Shown in pieces: positions 10,911-20,738 of a DNA stretch of 64,000 bases. Position 1 is the stretch's first letter. Every line of letters starts with the position of its first letter. Under the pieces are notes generated by a model that was given only the letters and a program-made list of their open reading frames with translations, searched no databases and had not been told where the DNA came from. This stretch comes from Nitzschia sp. pyKryTriq1. Lineage: Eukaryota; Bacillariophyta; Bacillariophyceae; Bacillariales; Bacillariaceae. The stretch is taken from NCBI GenBank assembly GCA_956465555.1, contig OY101115.1:3162001-3226000 (forward strand), read 5' to 3'. The position numbers were made by a program, and so were the translations under genes.

Positions 10911-11639
10911 GGCGATCAGATGAGAGCCCGGGTTCTGAGAGTCCAATAACGTGTTTGAAAGAACCTTGGGTGAAAGGAAACACGTCGACCGATTTATGTT
11001 TTAGATTTCGTGATCATCCCATACCGTTGGACCGAAGACGATGATGCATCGGATGGCGATGGTGATGATTGCACAAAAGCTAGTACAGTAGCAAAACCAT
11101 AAGACTGCGCCATCCTGAACCATTCGATGAGGAAATCAATCATACTCGTATGTACTGACTGCACTGTACATACCGTACGAGAGTATGCGCGTTGCGAAGA
11201 GCGCAGGAAGCAGGCGCAACAGCGACAATGTTACACGTGTAAGTACTGACTGTACGTACTATATACGTATCTGGTAGACTCTCTACTACTAGTTAAGAGC
11301 TACAAATTCCCCAAGAAGCTGTACTGTACCGGTAGGACAGGAGCAGGAGGAGTCGCTCATCACTCTCTACCTCGAGTGGATGAAGTAGTAGACTCTTATA
11401 ATAAGCAGAGCCATTTATCCCAGTTATCCCAGTAATAGTACTGCACTCTAGCTAGTAGGGAGCGATTCTTCGTTTTTGTGCCGTAATGCAACGAGTCCCC
11501 TCGCGCCCTCGAGAAGCCTGAGATAATTCTTCATGGAAGTCGAATGTCTCCGTCCTTAATTTCGCACGCTGAGTACTATGCTCGGTACAAGTATTCTGGG
11601 AAGTAGCGATGTAGCTCTTTGATCTACACGTTCGTTAGC
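10911..11639. other. intergenic region with GTAC palindromes
   Basis: No gene seen. Short GTAC-containing palindromes are frequent from about 11130 to 11340 upstream of the kelch gene. A small direct repeat (TTATCCCAG twice) lies at ~11416-11435. Confidence 0.45.
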
Positions 11640-13052
11640 TTAAAAAACTTTGCTGTATTCTTCCTTCTTGAACGTCAATGTTTCGCCTCCTTCGATGGCT
11701 ACAATGGCCGAGCCATCTTTTCCAATTTCTTGAACAACGCCATTTCCTTTGCTGGTCTTGACGGTGTCTCCAACTCGAGCCCACGCACTGCCTTTTGCTA
11801 CCATGGATTCCGCATCTGCTTCGTCGGCGGCAGACTTGACTTCATAACCGAGCCCCTCAAGGATTCCAAAGGTCACCTTTTCCAGATTCAATGTGTAAAA
11901 GTGGAGAACGTCTACAAGAGGCGTCAAATCCTTGCACATTTGGATACCAAATTCAACTCCAAATGCCTTCACGGCATCGGGATCATCCTTCATGGAGTCC
12001 ATTTTGGCCTGAAGCTCAGGTGTCACCCGGGTCTTACAGAACTTTGTCATTTTGCAGAATCCAGCATAAGCATTGATACACATCAAACCAGGAACCACGG
12101 GGCAGTTGATACCCCACTTTTTGCAATCCTCCACGAAAGTAGCAAAAACCTTGGTATCAAAAAACATTTGAGTAATGATGAAATCTATCGGAAGGGGATA
12201 AAGGAGTCAGTGACCCAGAACAATGGAAATTTGAAATTGACAGGGCGCTGCAGAATATTCCCCGACACCATTCACATCACGTACCTGCTCCAGCATCGAT
12301 TTTCTTCTTTAGATAATCCATTTCCTTTTTGTAATCCTCGTCCTTGCATGTGTAGACCTTTCCGTCAAAAGTGGAGCTTCTTCCCTTCTCACTTTCTGTC
12401 ATGGTCGATGGATCCTCAATTTCAGAGATAGCATTGGGGTGTCCCTCTGGATATCCAGCGACCGAAATTCCAAAATCTTGTCCAAAGTTCTCACGAATAT
12501 ATTCGACAAGATCCAAGGCGCAAGTAAATCCACCCTCGACGGCCTTCCACTCCTCCTCACCAGCTGGCGGATCTCCTCTCAACGCGACAATATTGCGAAT
12601 TCCGTTAGCCTTGGCGGTTGTCAAAGCCTCGTGGACAGCCTTTTTCGGGTCGCCGTCCTTTTCCATGTTTGTACAGGTCAAGTGCATGTTCGACACGTGG
12701 CCGTGCTCATGAGCGTGAGTGGCGAGCTGCATTGTCAACTCGGCGGTGGATCCTCCAGCTCCCCACGTCATATCGGTAAACAAGGGGCTGATGGCATCTT
12801 TCATACGTTCCATGCGAGCATAGAGATTCTGATAAAAAAGAACAATAAATAATGATATGAGAAACCTGACTTTCACTCTCGGCTACAGAACCGAAAAATT
12901 GACACGCACGTATTGTGGTAAGAAGACACGCATACCTTGACTCCCTGGTCGGACCGAGGGGGGAAAAATTCAATGGAAACGAAGGGCTTGGATCCTTCTT
13001 CCCGCTTCTTGAGAAGATCCACAATCTTGGCGTCGGGAGGAGTTGCAGTCAT
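11640..13052 (-). CDS. MTHFR: methylenetetrahydrofolate reductase, catalytic domain plus small SH3-like tail
   Basis: CDS complement(join(11640..12184, 12285..12828, 12936..13052)), 401 aa. It reduces 5,10-methylene-THF to 5-methyl-THF for methionine synthesis, using FAD and NAD(P)H. The barrel motifs are all present in order: VSIEFFPPR (catalytic Glu), MTWGAGGS, HLTCTNM, NIVALRGDPP, GVAGYPEGHP-like and DFIITQMFFD. No presequence is apparent, so it is probably cytosolic. Eukaryotic MTHFRs are usually ~600-650 aa with a SAM-binding regulatory domain. Here the barrel is followed by only ~95 residues, ending in a small beta segment (VGDTVKTSKGNGVVQEIG, GGETLTF). An in-frame ATG at 13067 would add five residues but has weaker context. 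Confidence 0.93.
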
Positions 13053-13555
13053 GGTTTCTTTGCACATCTGGGACGTTCTTGAACTGAACTGAACTGAATT
13101 GAATTGGAGGTAGATGCCGATGTTTGTCGGTTTGTGGTCGTTAGTTGTTAAGTCGGCAAAACAATGATGATTCCAAAACGTCCGATCTCGCGATCCAAAA
13201 TCGCGAGATCGAAAGCTTCTCGCTCGCACCTCTACCTCTGTCACGTGCTTCGCTCGTTCGACGTGTTTCCCGCGCAGGAGACGATTTATGATCATATACG
13301 TGTATGAATATTGCATAAGGAACGTTCTCGTCCGTCCAATGTACGTGTCTTTATCCGGGTATCTCATGAAAGAAATATGCCCTTTCGGAAGCAAAACTTC
13401 CACCACAATTCTCGGCATCAGAGGAAAAAATCTGATGTCTTTTGGATCTTTTTCTCTCGACGCGTCTACCCGGTACATGAAAGCACGTTGTTACTGCTTC
13501 AATAACAATCGAAACGAACACCCGGGTTCATTTTAAACAACAGTCGACGCCTATC
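13053..13555. other. intergenic divergent promoter (MTHFR / Rh transporter)
   Basis: No gene seen. An inverted repeat TCTCGCGATCC...GATCGAAAGC surrounds 13188-13215 (TCGCGA palindromes), and a direct AACTGAACTGAACTGAA tract lies near 13080-13100. Confidence 0.45.
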
Positions 13556-15006
13556 ATGGTATCCGAAACTACAAAGCTCCTCCCAATGGGGGAAGCGACG
13601 AATGATCACTCAAATGACAGTCCGGCCTTGGCGAGTCAAAAGCTCGTTACAAGCATTTTCCTTGCGGCCCAAGTCATTCTTATTCCGTTCTTTGTTTTTG
13701 GGACGGAATATGGTCATGATGACTATTCTGTTAAAGAATACATTGCTTTTCGGGACATTATGGCAATGCTTCTTCTGGGATTTGGCTACCTCATGACCTT
13801 TCTGAAGAATTACGGTCTTGGAGCAGTCGGATTCACAATGATGTTGTCAATTCTAAGCATGGAGACAAATATTCTTATCGAGTACTTGCTTCGTGTCGTC
13901 AAAGGCGAAGAAGGAAGTGACTCAAGCTTTCCACTACCAATTTCCATGGTTACATTGATCGACGCTGAATTCAGTGCAGCCACTCTCATGATCTCGTTTG
14001 GTGCTCTCATTGGATTTGCATCGCCTCTCCAAATGATTCTCATTTGTTTCAGTCAAGCATTCTTTTATGCATTTAACAAAGTATTCTTGGTGTTGGGTTA
14101 CATTGGTGCAGAAGATGTAGGGGGTTCTATGACCATTGTAAGTCTCACCAGGAGTGCATTCTCCTCCTCTTTCTGTGGTGATGGGGGATTGTTGTGTTCT
14201 TGGTTGTTTTTGTTGTTGTTGTTTCTTCTTCTTGTTCGTACTCTCAATTGTTGCTGTTTCTTCTTCCTTCGCGTCCGCTTCTTGATTTGAAGCACATGTT
14301 TGGCGCCTATTTCGGACTAGCCGTCTCCAAAGCATTGGGTGGACCGAAGGATCCTGAGGCTTTAGCCGAGCCCGACAAGGTATCTGATCTCATGGCTCTA
14401 ATTGGAACTACCATCCTGTGGGTCTACTGGCCAAGTTTCGTTGGTGCTACCGAAACAGAAATCCTTGGCAACGAGCAAAACTGTGTCATCAACACAGTAA
14501 TGGCACTCATCGCCTCTACCACAATGACTTTTTTCTTGTCGAATTACTTGTGTCATGGAAAATTCGACCCTGTTCATGTGGCGAATTCTACACTAGCTGG
14601 CGGTGTTGCCATTGGAAGTGCCGCCCGCTTGCACATTGGACCAGGTGGAGCCTTTATCGTGGGCTCCTTGGCGGGAGCGGCTAGTGTCTACGGATATGTT
14701 TACAGCAGCCCCTATTTGGAATCCAAGTTTGGTATCTTTGATACATGCGGTGTCGGTAATTTACATGGATATCCCTCTCTCGTGGGAGGTCTCCTCAGTG
14801 TCGTGTTGGTCGCCGTAGACTCTGAGGCCGACTTTCTAGTCCACGACAAGATGTCGCAGATGGCTCGTCAATTCGTGGGTGTCCTCGCAACATTGGCGGT
14901 GGCTTCTGTCTCGGGGTACTGCACCGGCTATTTTGTCAAGGGATACAAGGACGAAAAGGTAACAGCCAGCTACTCGGATGCTGTTTGGTGGCACCTGGAA
15001 TATTGA
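13556..15006 (+). CDS. Rh-type ammonium transporter
   Basis: CDS join(13556..14137, 14293..15006), 431 aa. The donor is ATT|GTAAGT and the acceptor TTTGAAG|CAC, phase 0. The intron cuts the signature GGSMTI|HMFGAYFGLAVS, which the splice restores exactly; it contains one of the two pore histidines. The second His is in VGNLHGYPSLVGG. About 11-12 hydrophobic segments are visible, and the N-terminal ~30 residues are hydrophilic. Rh proteins conduct NH3/NH4+ (or CO2 in some algae) across membranes, distinct from the AMT branch. It is encoded divergently from MTHFR and convergently with the ArsJ-like gene. Substrate preference cannot be told from sequence. Confidence 0.92.
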
Positions 15007-15178
15007 AGAAAGCCTCGAATGTTCCGCTACGAGTGCTGTAGGTGTATCTGTATCTGTATCTAATTATTTATATTCAATAAGAAACATGCATGCTGTAATA
15101 AAAAATGCTGGGATGTTGCACTTATAATAAACTTGTATGGTGGCCTATATATCGTCTACCTTCATTGAATTGTTCCTA

Positions 15179-17019
15179 CTATCTGGCTGATGGTTCTTCC
15201 GTCTTCTCCTTCTCTTTACTTGGAACATCCGGTTCTTCCTCGCCTTCCTTGTCGGCTGCTGGCTCTTCTGCAGCTGGAACTATAGTCAGACGACCACACT
15301 TCAAACCAGCCTTGTTGTCATTGATCATGATAGTGATTATGGCGGCCAGAAGACTGCTCAAAGTGCCGGCCAAGAAACAAGCTGCCAAGCCTGCCACAGC
15401 ATCTGTACCTGCATATTCACCAAAATCATCCCCAACATATGTATATAGAACTCCACTTCCAAGAGTTCCAAGCAGACGACCCATCGCATTACTCATGTAG
15501 TAGAACCCGACACTGACAGCGACCTTCTCTTTGCTCGCATAGTTCACAACAAGAAAGGAGTGAATGGAGGAGTTGACGGCGAAAATGATTGCGAATGCAA
15601 CAATGACAACGATAAGCCACGTGGTCATAGCAGTGAGTTCGTAATCCTCGAACGCAGTTGACCAAGTCATAACAATCCACATGACAAGTGTCGGGAGGCA
15701 GTTAACCAATCCCCATAAAATTTCTGTGTACTTGTTTGGAGGGGTCTGGTTCAAAGGACCGGTCACAAGTTGCGGTGTCCAAGATTGCACTTGGCCATAA
15801 AGGATGATATATCCGCCTAGGAATGCACCCACAATAACTCGATCGACGCCGAGACCCCCACAACCACCTCCGGTATTAAGGCTTTCGCAGAATCCTTCGC
15901 TTCCACAAATGGCTCCTGTACCACAGTCATCGTTCACAGTGCACGGAAAATCTACTCCGAGTCCATCGCAAGAAGGACTACGAAGAAAGAACGGTAGGGG
16001 AACCTCAAACCAAAAATCTCTGGAAGCAAAAAGGAATAGTCGAGCCAAACTAAGCCAATTCAAGTTTGAGTTGTCCATGTTGAAGACCTCACGCCAGTTC
16101 GCATTCTTTTTCTTGGCAGTTCCCAGATTTCTATCCAAGCCAAGGATTGCCCATGGCATCGCAAGCAATACCAAGCCCATCATCGAACCGAGAGCACAAA
16201 AGTAACTGACTTGAAGAAGAGCGCTGCCAAGGAAGTATCCAACACCCTTGAGAGAGTTCTTCCAGCCTGTAATCAAAGATACTAGCTTGAACAGTTTCGT
16301 CTCCTGCTCATCGGGCGTCACCAACTTTGTCACCGTCTTTCCTCCGAGTTTCGTCAAGTCCTTTGCGATTCCGGCAAACATCTGAGATATTGTAACGTAT
16401 ATGATTGCTTGATTTTTCGTCCAATCATCTTGCCAACCAAACAGAAGGCCATATGAGAATAGCTGCAAACTCAAACCAATCACCAAGGTAAACTTGATTC
16501 CCCATTTGGCACCCAAGAAGCCAGCGGCCTACGATTGCAAAAATCTGACGTTAGCTCTCTCTAGAGTATAGTACTGGTACTGGTACTGGTACTGGTACTG
16601 GTACTTGGTATAAGTCTTGGACGATCCTCGATGAAAAAACAATCCAACACGATCGATCTTCTTACCAAATTCGTAAAAACGCCCGCCAGCTCGTACAGCG
16701 TGAACATGATGGCAACTTCCAAGGCGGAAAAGGCTTTGTTGTATGCATGCAAGAGAACAATCATTCGAATGGCTCCATCTGTTATCGTAAACAACAGGTA
16801 GCTGGAACTGATAATCACAAAAGGCCGAAGTGCTTTACTCGTGGCTGCCTCCATGAAGGAGTTTTTCTTGCTGGTGTTATTTGTAATAGCAGACGTGGTT
16901 GGCTGCTCCGTCGGCGGCTCTACATCCTGTGTTTCTGGTGGACTAGGTGCTATATGGGAGGAGTCGATATCCGAGGGTTGCGGAGGTAGTCTACCATCTA
17001 CATTGTTGATGTCGGACAT
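15179..17019 (-). CDS. ArsJ-like major facilitator permease with Cys-rich loop
   Basis: CDS complement(join(15179..16528, 16666..17019)), 567 aa; the first ATG in frame gives MSDINN. The donor is TTG|GTAAGA and the acceptor CGTAG|GCC. The N-terminal half closely resembles bacterial ArsJ: LYELAGVFTNL, QMFAGIAKDLTKLG and GWKNSLKGVGYFLGS. ArsJ exports 1-arseno-3-phosphoglycerate made by an associated GAPDH. Unlike bacterial members there is a hydrophilic N-terminus (~55 aa), an acidic/basic C-tail, and a six-Cys loop (PCTVNDDCGTGAIC, GFCESLNTGGGC) encoded at about 15855-15975. About 11-12 hydrophobic segments are visible. The intron carries a GTACTG microsatellite. The family call is moderately firm; the substrate is inference. 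Confidence 0.8.
16571..16604. repeat. (GTACTG)n microsatellite inside the ArsJ-like gene intron
   Basis: Five and two-thirds copies of GTACTG lie within the intron (16529-16665). The unit is the same GTAC-centred motif that fills the intergenic regions. Confidence 0.95.
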
Positions 17020-17567
17020 GCTTGCTTCTTGCTTTCCTTGGGGAGAACACTTGGAAGAAACTATGAGACATGAGGACAACTGAAGAAGAGCGAGAGACGC
17101 CGTACCGGTACCAGGTAGAGTACAAGTACCGGCACACTACGGTCTTTTTTACGTTGTTTCGTTGTGATACGATGAAAGTGCGGGTATTATGACGAGAGAA
17201 AGCTTCGAATTTCGAATCTTGGAGAATCTTCCAGCGCGGACTGTCCGTCACCCGCTCGAGTGCGCGGTGAGTGCGCGTTTTCTGGTGGGGGTTTGACCTT
17301 CAACCGACCGTCCGAGATCCAAAAGGCGACCATCTGCTTTTTTGTGCGGCGGAGGGAGCTTTCGCGAGAAACCGACGAAGGAAGGGACCGATCGTTCATC
17401 TCGACGAGATACTGTACTTGTACGTCAAAAAGAACGATCAACGATGGACAATGATATTATATACGATTGTGCCAACTGCCAACACTCCGTCTAACCTTGC
17501 TTATCACAAAGCAACTAGATATCTGAAGCATTTCTAAAAGTCTTTCATTTGCTACTCTCCCTCCACC
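17020..17567. other. intergenic divergent promoter (ArsJ-like / OLA1)
   Basis: No gene seen. TACCGGTACC and related GTAC palindromes lie at ~17100-17145. The remainder is unremarkable. Confidence 0.45.
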
Positions 17568-19279
17568 ATGCCCCCCAAGAAGAAGAATCAAGGCGACGAT
17601 GATGACGGCGCAATGCGAGCCGCTCGTTTCGGTCGAGTCAAAAACACTTTGACCATGGGATTTGGTGAGTCATTCTTCGCGGCAGGTTGCGTATGTAATG
17701 TTCACTTGATGTACGCTCTTCGCGCTTCTTCTAATCTAATTGTTTACGTGCCTTCTTACTCGTACAGTGGGTCTTCCCAATGTTGGGAAGAGTTCTTTAA
17801 CAAATATGTTGGCGGGTGCCAGCCACGCGGAAGCTGCCAACTATGTAAGCAAGCAATCCTTGAGCTGCCATTCATCTCATCTCATCTCATCGGAACGACT
17901 TTCATTGGATTATCTCAACAATTGTTATCCTTATTTCGCTTCCTTGACGAATTCTACCTGTAGCCTTTCTGCACTATCGATCCGAACGTCGTTCAGTGCA
18001 TTGTACCTGACAAGAATTTCAAGTATCTTGTAGATACTTGGAAGCCCCCATCGGTGGTTCCAGCTGCATTAAAGGTGACAGATATTGCTGGACTGATTCG
18101 CGGAGCTAGTGAGGGTGCTGGTCTTGGTAATGCCTTCTTGAGTCACATTGCGGCAGTCGATGGTATTTACCACTTGATTCGGGCTTTTGATAGTGATGAA
18201 GTCGTTCATGTCGATGATTCCGTAGACCCTATTCGTGATTTGGAAACCATCCAAGGTGAATTGTGCCTCAAGGATGCATCTGTCTTGGCAAGCGTCTTGG
18301 AAAACGAATCCAACCGTGTTCGAAAGGAAAAGGGAATTGGTCGCTCAACCCCCGTTAAGCTTGGGGACGCTTTCACTGAGGCCTATGATAAATGCAAGCA
18401 GTTGCTCGAGTCCAACACGCCCATTCAAACTGGAGAATTTTCGGCGGCGGAAGTAGATTGTATCAAGGATTGGGGAATGATCACCACCAAGCCTCAAATC
18501 TATGTGGTGAATCTGTCGCAAAAGAATTTTATTAGAAAGGGAAGCAAATGGTTACCCAAAATCAATGAATGGGTGAAGAGCCATGGTGGTAAGAACAATA
18601 TCTCATCTAGTTACAGCTAGAGTGCTGCTGGTGGAGTTCTTGGTTGGAACGACCCCTAACTTGTCTATTTTTATTTGTCAGGTGGTCAAATCATTCCTGT
18701 TTCTTGCGAATTTGAGCAAAACTTGTTTGAATTGAAGGACGATAAGGAAGCCCAGAAAGGTGAGTATCTGTACGGTACTGTACCGAAATGTATTGATTGG
18801 GTTCGTTGTTGTTGTGCATCAATTGGCCACGTCACGCGTGTAGACATTGAAGCTTATCAGTGTTTTCAATATTTGTAGCCTTCCTACAGCAATGCAAGGA
18901 AGAAGCCCTGGCTGCGGGTCTAAAGGGGCCCCAGGCGGAAGTTAAAACGATGGTCCCGAGACTGATCAGAGCAGGACGTCAAGCTTTGTGTCTGCAGTCG
19001 TTTTACACGGCAGGACCTAAGGAAGTACGATCATGGACAATCATGAAAGGAACTCTTGCACCGCAGGCCGCTGGTGTCATCCATTCTGATTTCGAACGAG
19101 GTTTCATCAAGGCAGAAGTTTGTGCGTTCGAGGACTTCAAGACTTTTCATCAAGGTGAGGCTAGTATGGCGAAGGTCAAGGAAAACGGAAAGTACCGTCA
19201 AGAAGGAAAGATGTACGCCATGCAAGATGGCGATATTGTGGTCTTTATGCACAATACGACGACGGCCAAGAAGAAATAG
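17568..19279 (+). CDS. OLA1: Obg-like ATPase 1 (YchF/OLA1 family)
   Basis: CDS join(17568..17664, 17768..17844, 17964..18588, 18682..18759, 18879..19279), 425 aa. It is a TRAFAC-class NTPase with ATP preference, ribosome- and stress-associated, in the cytosol. Motifs: P-loop GLPNVGKSS, switch II DIAGLIRGASEGAGLGN, and NLSQKNF in place of the NKxD guanine-specificity motif, the OLA1 hallmark. A coiled-coil region follows, and a C-terminal TGS domain ends with GKMYAMQDGDIVVFMHN. All four introns use GTGAGT/GTAAG donors, and each junction preserves conserved sequence (for example GF|VGLPNVG and NY|PFCTIDPN). Slightly longer than the usual ~395 aa. Very secure. Confidence 0.97.
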
Positions 19280-19397
19280 AAACCTTTTCTCAATTAAAAA
19301 GAAGAGGTTTTTCTATCTATCTAGAACTTTGATGATCGACATAATGCTAATATGCCTATAGTTTCAAACCCTTATGTGGATAGAAGAAACGTCCACT

Positions 19398-19925
19398 TTA
19401 CTCTTGTCCTCGAAGAAGCCTCCAATACCTTCGGTACCATACGTTTCGAGCTTCGCGTTCCTTCCTTCTTCTTGCCAAAACATCCTCTGGACGTTCTATT
19501 CTTTTCGTATTGTCGAAATCCTGAGAGACTACGCGGTTCAGTTTATCCATCATTTCATCGTGCTCTTTCTCCATTAAATGCTGTCGCTCCGATCTAAACA
19601 GCGACATAGATGAACGCGTTGAGTCTCAAGCTTTGAGGGTGACGGGAACTTCTACAGTGGTGGATTTCATGCTCGGCACAACTTACTTGCTAATGCGACC
19701 CTGAAACATGTCTCGTTCCTTATTTTTTCCTTCAATTCCATTGGCAACGACCCAAACGCCCAAACCGCAAAACAAGATGAGTGGCAATCCTGCCTTGACC
19801 AGGTGCATACTTCCTGTATCCTTTGCTTTGGTCGCCATCCAGCGACGCGCAACTTGTCGGTGATTGTTTTGGAAGCTCTGAAAGGATGTGCGTCCAAGTC
19901 CAAGCGCCAGCGAAGAACAGATCAT
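19398..19925 (-). CDS. COX16: COX16-like mitochondrial inner-membrane protein
   Basis: CDS complement(join(19398..19593, 19687..19925)), 144 aa. The donor is AGCAA|GTAAGT and the acceptor TTTAG|A, phase 2. The N-terminal ~35 residues are Arg/Ser/Gln-rich without acids (mitochondrial presequence type). Then comes KAGLPLILFCGLGVWVVANG, a GLP-initiated single membrane helix as in COX16, and a charged helix with KNKERDMF and an EKEHDEMMDKL segment reminiscent of the family's C-terminal part. COX16 assists copper delivery and subunit assembly of cytochrome c oxidase. The gene converges on OLA1. Assignment rests on size, topology and the GLP motif, so it is moderate; another small assembly factor is possible. 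Confidence 0.6.
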
Positions 19926-20738
19926 GGTGTGTTTCGGAAAATCGTAGCTTTCTACCGATATTTTGGAAGCAAGATTTTGCAATAGCGATTCCAATACACT
20001 CTAGTAGGGGCTTTCTTCCTGGAGCAGTGCAAGGAGCTTGATGCTTGTTATTGGGAGACAACAGCCAGTCCAAAGAACAAAAGAGGTACCGGTACGAAGA
20101 TAGAGACAACAAATGAATTTGAAGTTTGAAGAAAGCACCAAGCACCACGAACCCAAACCACGAACAGTTTGTAGGTTGAGGGTTGAGAACGACGCGACTG
20201 ATCTGACTCAGAGTCAGTCCGTATGGTCGGGTACCAGGTACAGTACCTGGCGGTCGTACCTGTACTTTACTTCAGGGGCTAATTATACCGGTACAGCTTT
20301 ACTGGTACCGGTACCCGTACGTATGTCTACCGGTACCTGGGGCCTGCCTGGGCGGGTCGGCTCCCGGTACCAGGTACCTGGTACCAGGTACCGGTATGAT
20401 ACCGGTACAGTGAGTGGGGTCTTGCCGCTTGCCGGGTCTCGAGGAGGAGGAGGAGGAGTCAGTCGTCGAGTTTTTGCTTTGCGCACCGTTGGTGGCTAGC
20501 TGGCTCTGTCCAGAGCGCCAGCCGGTTCAATCTTGAGAGATCGACGAAATTAGTTTTTCACAACACGAAAGGACCACCAGTACGAAGAACTTTCTTTCCT
20601 TCATGGTGCGGGCACGGGCGGAGATGGGAAAAGGAGGGGGATTATCAATGGCAAGAGCTTCAGTACACACCATCTAAACAGTTTGAAACTTAATCCCTTG
20701 CATTTTATCGAGGAAAGAAATTGCCCGTGTGTAGGATT
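19926..20738. other. intergenic region, very rich in GGTACC/ACCGGT palindromes
   Basis: This is the densest GTAC-palindrome block in the window. Between about 20225 and 20412 TACCGGTA, GGTACC and CCAGGTACCTGG-type units follow one another almost without spacing. It lies between two divergent genes. An undetected first exon (signal peptide) of the following gene could also lie here, but I could not identify one. Confidence 0.6.

Noticed and set aside
20220-20412. GTAC palindrome block as a transposon terminal repeat
   Set aside because: No flanking inverted partner, target-site duplication or transposase was found; the motif is dispersed in many promoters instead.
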